Of a stretch of DNA of 64,000 nucleotides, positions 62,545 to 64,000 are shown in pieces. Under the pieces are notes generated by a model. The model saw only the letters and a program-made list of their open reading frames with translations. It did no database searches and had not been told where the DNA came from. This DNA comes from Prosthecodimorpha hirschii (GTDB lineage Bacteria; Pseudomonadota; Alphaproteobacteria; Rhizobiales; Ancalomicrobiaceae), in contig NZ_LJYW01000001.1 in the NCBI RefSeq assembly GCF_001305515.1, forward strand, positions 2,822,253-2,886,252. The letters run 5' to 3'. The translations under genes and the position numbers were made by a program. Numbering within the stretch: position 1 is the first letter of the stretch; every line of letters begins with the position of its first letter.

Positions 62545-64000
62545 ATGGAAAACTATGACTGGATCGTGGTCGGCGCGGGCTCGGCCGGATGCGTCGTGGC
62601 CGGACGGCTGGCGGAAGCCGGTCGCGGCCGCATCCTGGTGCTGGAGGCCGGTCCGCGCGACCTGAGCCCCTGGATCCATCTGCCGATCGGCTACGGCAAG
62701 ACCTTCTATGCGCCGCGGCTGAACTGGATGTACCGCACCGAACCCGTGCCGGGCCTGGACGGCCGCGTCGTCTATCAGCCGCGCGGCAAGGTGGTCGGCG
62801 GATCGAGCTCGATCAACGCCATGGTCTGGTCGCGCGGGCAGGCGGAGGATTTCGACGGCTGGGCGGCGGCCGGCAATCCCGGCTGGTCCGGCGCCGACGT
62901 GCTGGCCGCCTACCGGCGCATGGAGGACCATGCGCTCGGCGCCTCCGACTGGCACGGCGCCGGCGGCCCGGTCCACATCTCCGACATTGCCGGCGAGTGC
63001 CACCCGCTGACCGCCCTGTTCGTCCGCGCCGGACTTGAGGCCGGGCTGCGACCCAATCCGGACCTGAACGGCGCCACCACCGAGGGCGTCGGCCACTACC
63101 AGATCACCACCCGCAACGGCCGTCGCGTGTCGGCCGCCACCGCCTATCTGAAGCCCGCCCTGAAGACCGGCCGCGTCCGGCTGGTTACCGGCGCGCTGGC
63201 CGAACGGATCCTGTTCGAAGGCCACCGCGCCGTCGGCATCCGCTACCGGCGCGGCGGGCGGGTGCACGAGGCGCGGGCCGGCGGCGGCGTCATCCTGACG
63301 GCCGGCGCCTTCAACTCGCCGCAACTGCTGCAACTGTCGGGGATCGGTCCGGCCGACCTGCTCGCCCGGCACGGCATCGCGCCGCGCGTCGACAGACCCG
63401 CCGTCGGACGGCACCTGCAGGACCATCTCTGCTACGACCATGTCTACCGGGCGCGCCGTCCGAGCCTGAACGACGACCTGCTGCCGCTGATCGGCCAGAT
63501 CCGCGCCGGGCTCGCCTATCTGTTCGGCCGGCGCGGGCCGCTGTCGCTGAGCGTCAACCAGGGCGGCGGCTTCTTCCGCACCCGCGCCGATCTCGACCGG
63601 CCCGACATGCAGCTCTATTTCTCGCCGCTCTCCTACGAACGGGCGCTTCCGGGCGTGCGCGCCCTGATGAAGCCCGACCCCTTCTCGGGCTTCTCGACCA
63701 GCGTTTCGCCCTGCCGGCCGACCAGCCGCGGCCATGTCGCGATCCGCTCCGCCGACCCGTCCGCGGCGCCGTCGATCGTGCCGAACTATCTCGACACCGA
63801 GGAGGATCGCACCACGATCCTGGCCGGTGCCCGCTTCCTGCGCCGGCTCGCCGCAACACCGACCTTCCGCGACCTGATCGCCGACGAACTGAAGCCCGGC
63901 CCGGACTGCGCCTCCGACGAGGCGCTGGCCGCCGACATCCGGGCGCGCGCCTATTCGGTCTTCCATCCCTGCGGCACCTGCCGGATGGGCCCGGACCCGG
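62545..64000 (+). CDS. GMC-family FAD oxidoreductase (choline dehydrogenase-like), 3' end outside window
   Basis: At least 485 residues are present. The FAD Rossmann motif VVGAGSAGCVVAGRLAE is at the N-terminus, the GMC signature PRGKVVGGSSSINAM near residue 85, ILTAGAFNSPQLLQLSGIG near residue 255, and the catalytic histidine in VFHPCGTCRMG close to the window edge. Family members oxidise alcohols to aldehydes or ketones with FAD. It follows the PotABC-like genes and, with the aldehyde dehydrogenase at 54011, could form a two-step alcohol-to-acid route for the imported compound (inference). Confidence 0.92.
   Translation, partial: MENYDWIVVGAGSAGCVVAGRLAEAGRGRILVLEAGPRDLSPWIHLPIGYGKTFYAPRLNWMYRTEPVPGLDGRVVYQPRGKVVGGSSSINAMVWSRGQAEDFDGWAAAGNPGWSGADVLAAYRRMEDHALGASDWHGAGGPVHISDIAGECHPLTALFVRAGLEAGLRPNPDLNGATTEGVGHYQITTRNGRRVSAATAYLKPALKTGRVRLVTGALAERILFEGHRAVGIRYRRGGRVHEARAGGGVILTAGAFNSPQLLQLSGIGPADLLARHGIAPRVDRPAVGRHLQDHLCYDHVYRARRPSLNDDLLPLIGQIRAGLAYLFGRRGPLSLSVNQGGGFFRTRADLDRPDMQLYFSPLSYERALPGVRALMKPDPFSGFSTSVSPCRPTSRGHVAIRSADPSAAPSIVPNYLDTEEDRTTILAGARFLRRLAATPTFRDLIADELKPGPDCASDEALAADIRARAYSVFHPCGTCRMGPDP

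Overview
The window is about 64 kb of very GC-rich DNA (roughly 70 % by eye). Genes are tightly packed, often with 4-bp ATGA start/stop overlaps. Gene families and layouts (a PcaQ-type LysR facing pca genes, split Dha-kinase phosphorelay genes, a CHASE2 cyclase, Gfo/Idh/MocA enzymes beside sugar ABC importers) point to an alphaproteobacterium, most likely of the Hyphomicrobiales. This is an inference from gene content, not a taxonomic result. I saw no rRNA, tRNA, CRISPR array, transposase or phage structural gene.

Layout. (1) 1-2.2 kb: a divergent pair, an ArnT/PMT-like membrane glycosyltransferase cut by the window edge and a PAP2 phosphatase, both plausible envelope-lipid modifiers. (2) 2.3-15.4 kb: a polyol/sugar catabolic island with a TIM-barrel isomerase, a Gfo/Idh oxidoreductase, a complete ABC importer with two ATPases and a 71-residue membrane protein, then dihydroxyacetone-kinase genes dhaL and dhaM, a stand-alone HPr, a full-length enzyme I, a small HTH-like protein and dhaK. 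Phosphate can therefore pass PEP -> EI -> HPr -> DhaM -> DhaL -> DhaK using proteins of this one locus. (3) 15.5-17.5 kb: a low-GC islet with two predicted secreted proteins of unknown function. (4) 17.5-25.1 kb: a signalling block with a FecR-domain protein facing a minus-strand run of HD-GYP response regulator, SUOX-fold protein, hybrid histidine kinase with Hpt, Crp/Fnr regulator and CHASE2 adenylate cyclase, so cAMP and c-di-GMP functions sit side by side.

(5) 25.6-52.9 kb: an aromatic-acid catabolism supercluster. It holds an orphan LivG/LivF pair, QuiC-type 3-dehydroshikimate dehydratase, a Gfo/Idh enzyme, a beta-keto acid cleavage enzyme, pcaGH and pcaC with divergent pcaQ, a type I extradiol dioxygenase, a dehydrogenase, galC-galB-galD (the 4-oxalomesaconate branch), a LysR regulator, an alpha/beta-hydrolase fused to LigA, ligB, a YciI-like protein, and vanAB with a GntR regulator between two highly similar LivK-type binding-protein genes. 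It ends with a complete LivHMGF importer and a MetE-C-like protein. Dehydroshikimate and methoxylated aromatics would feed protocatechuate or gallate, with both intradiol and extradiol ring cleavage encoded. pcaB, pcaD, ligC and ligI are not recognised here.

(6) 53.0-53.8 kb: a HigBA-like toxin-antitoxin pair. (7) 54.0-64 kb: aldehyde dehydrogenase and enolase-superfamily dehydratase on the minus strand, then a MocR-type regulator, a PotD/PotA/PotB/PotC-like importer and a GMC oxidoreductase cut by the window end.

The sequence signals I find most informative are a 34-nt near-identical site placed upstream of galD and between the LysR gene and hydrolase-ligA, the hydrolase-LigA fusion itself, a repeated multi-hairpin element at 3.4 and 15.4 kb, and a GC-rich hairpin directly after each of the four binding-protein genes.
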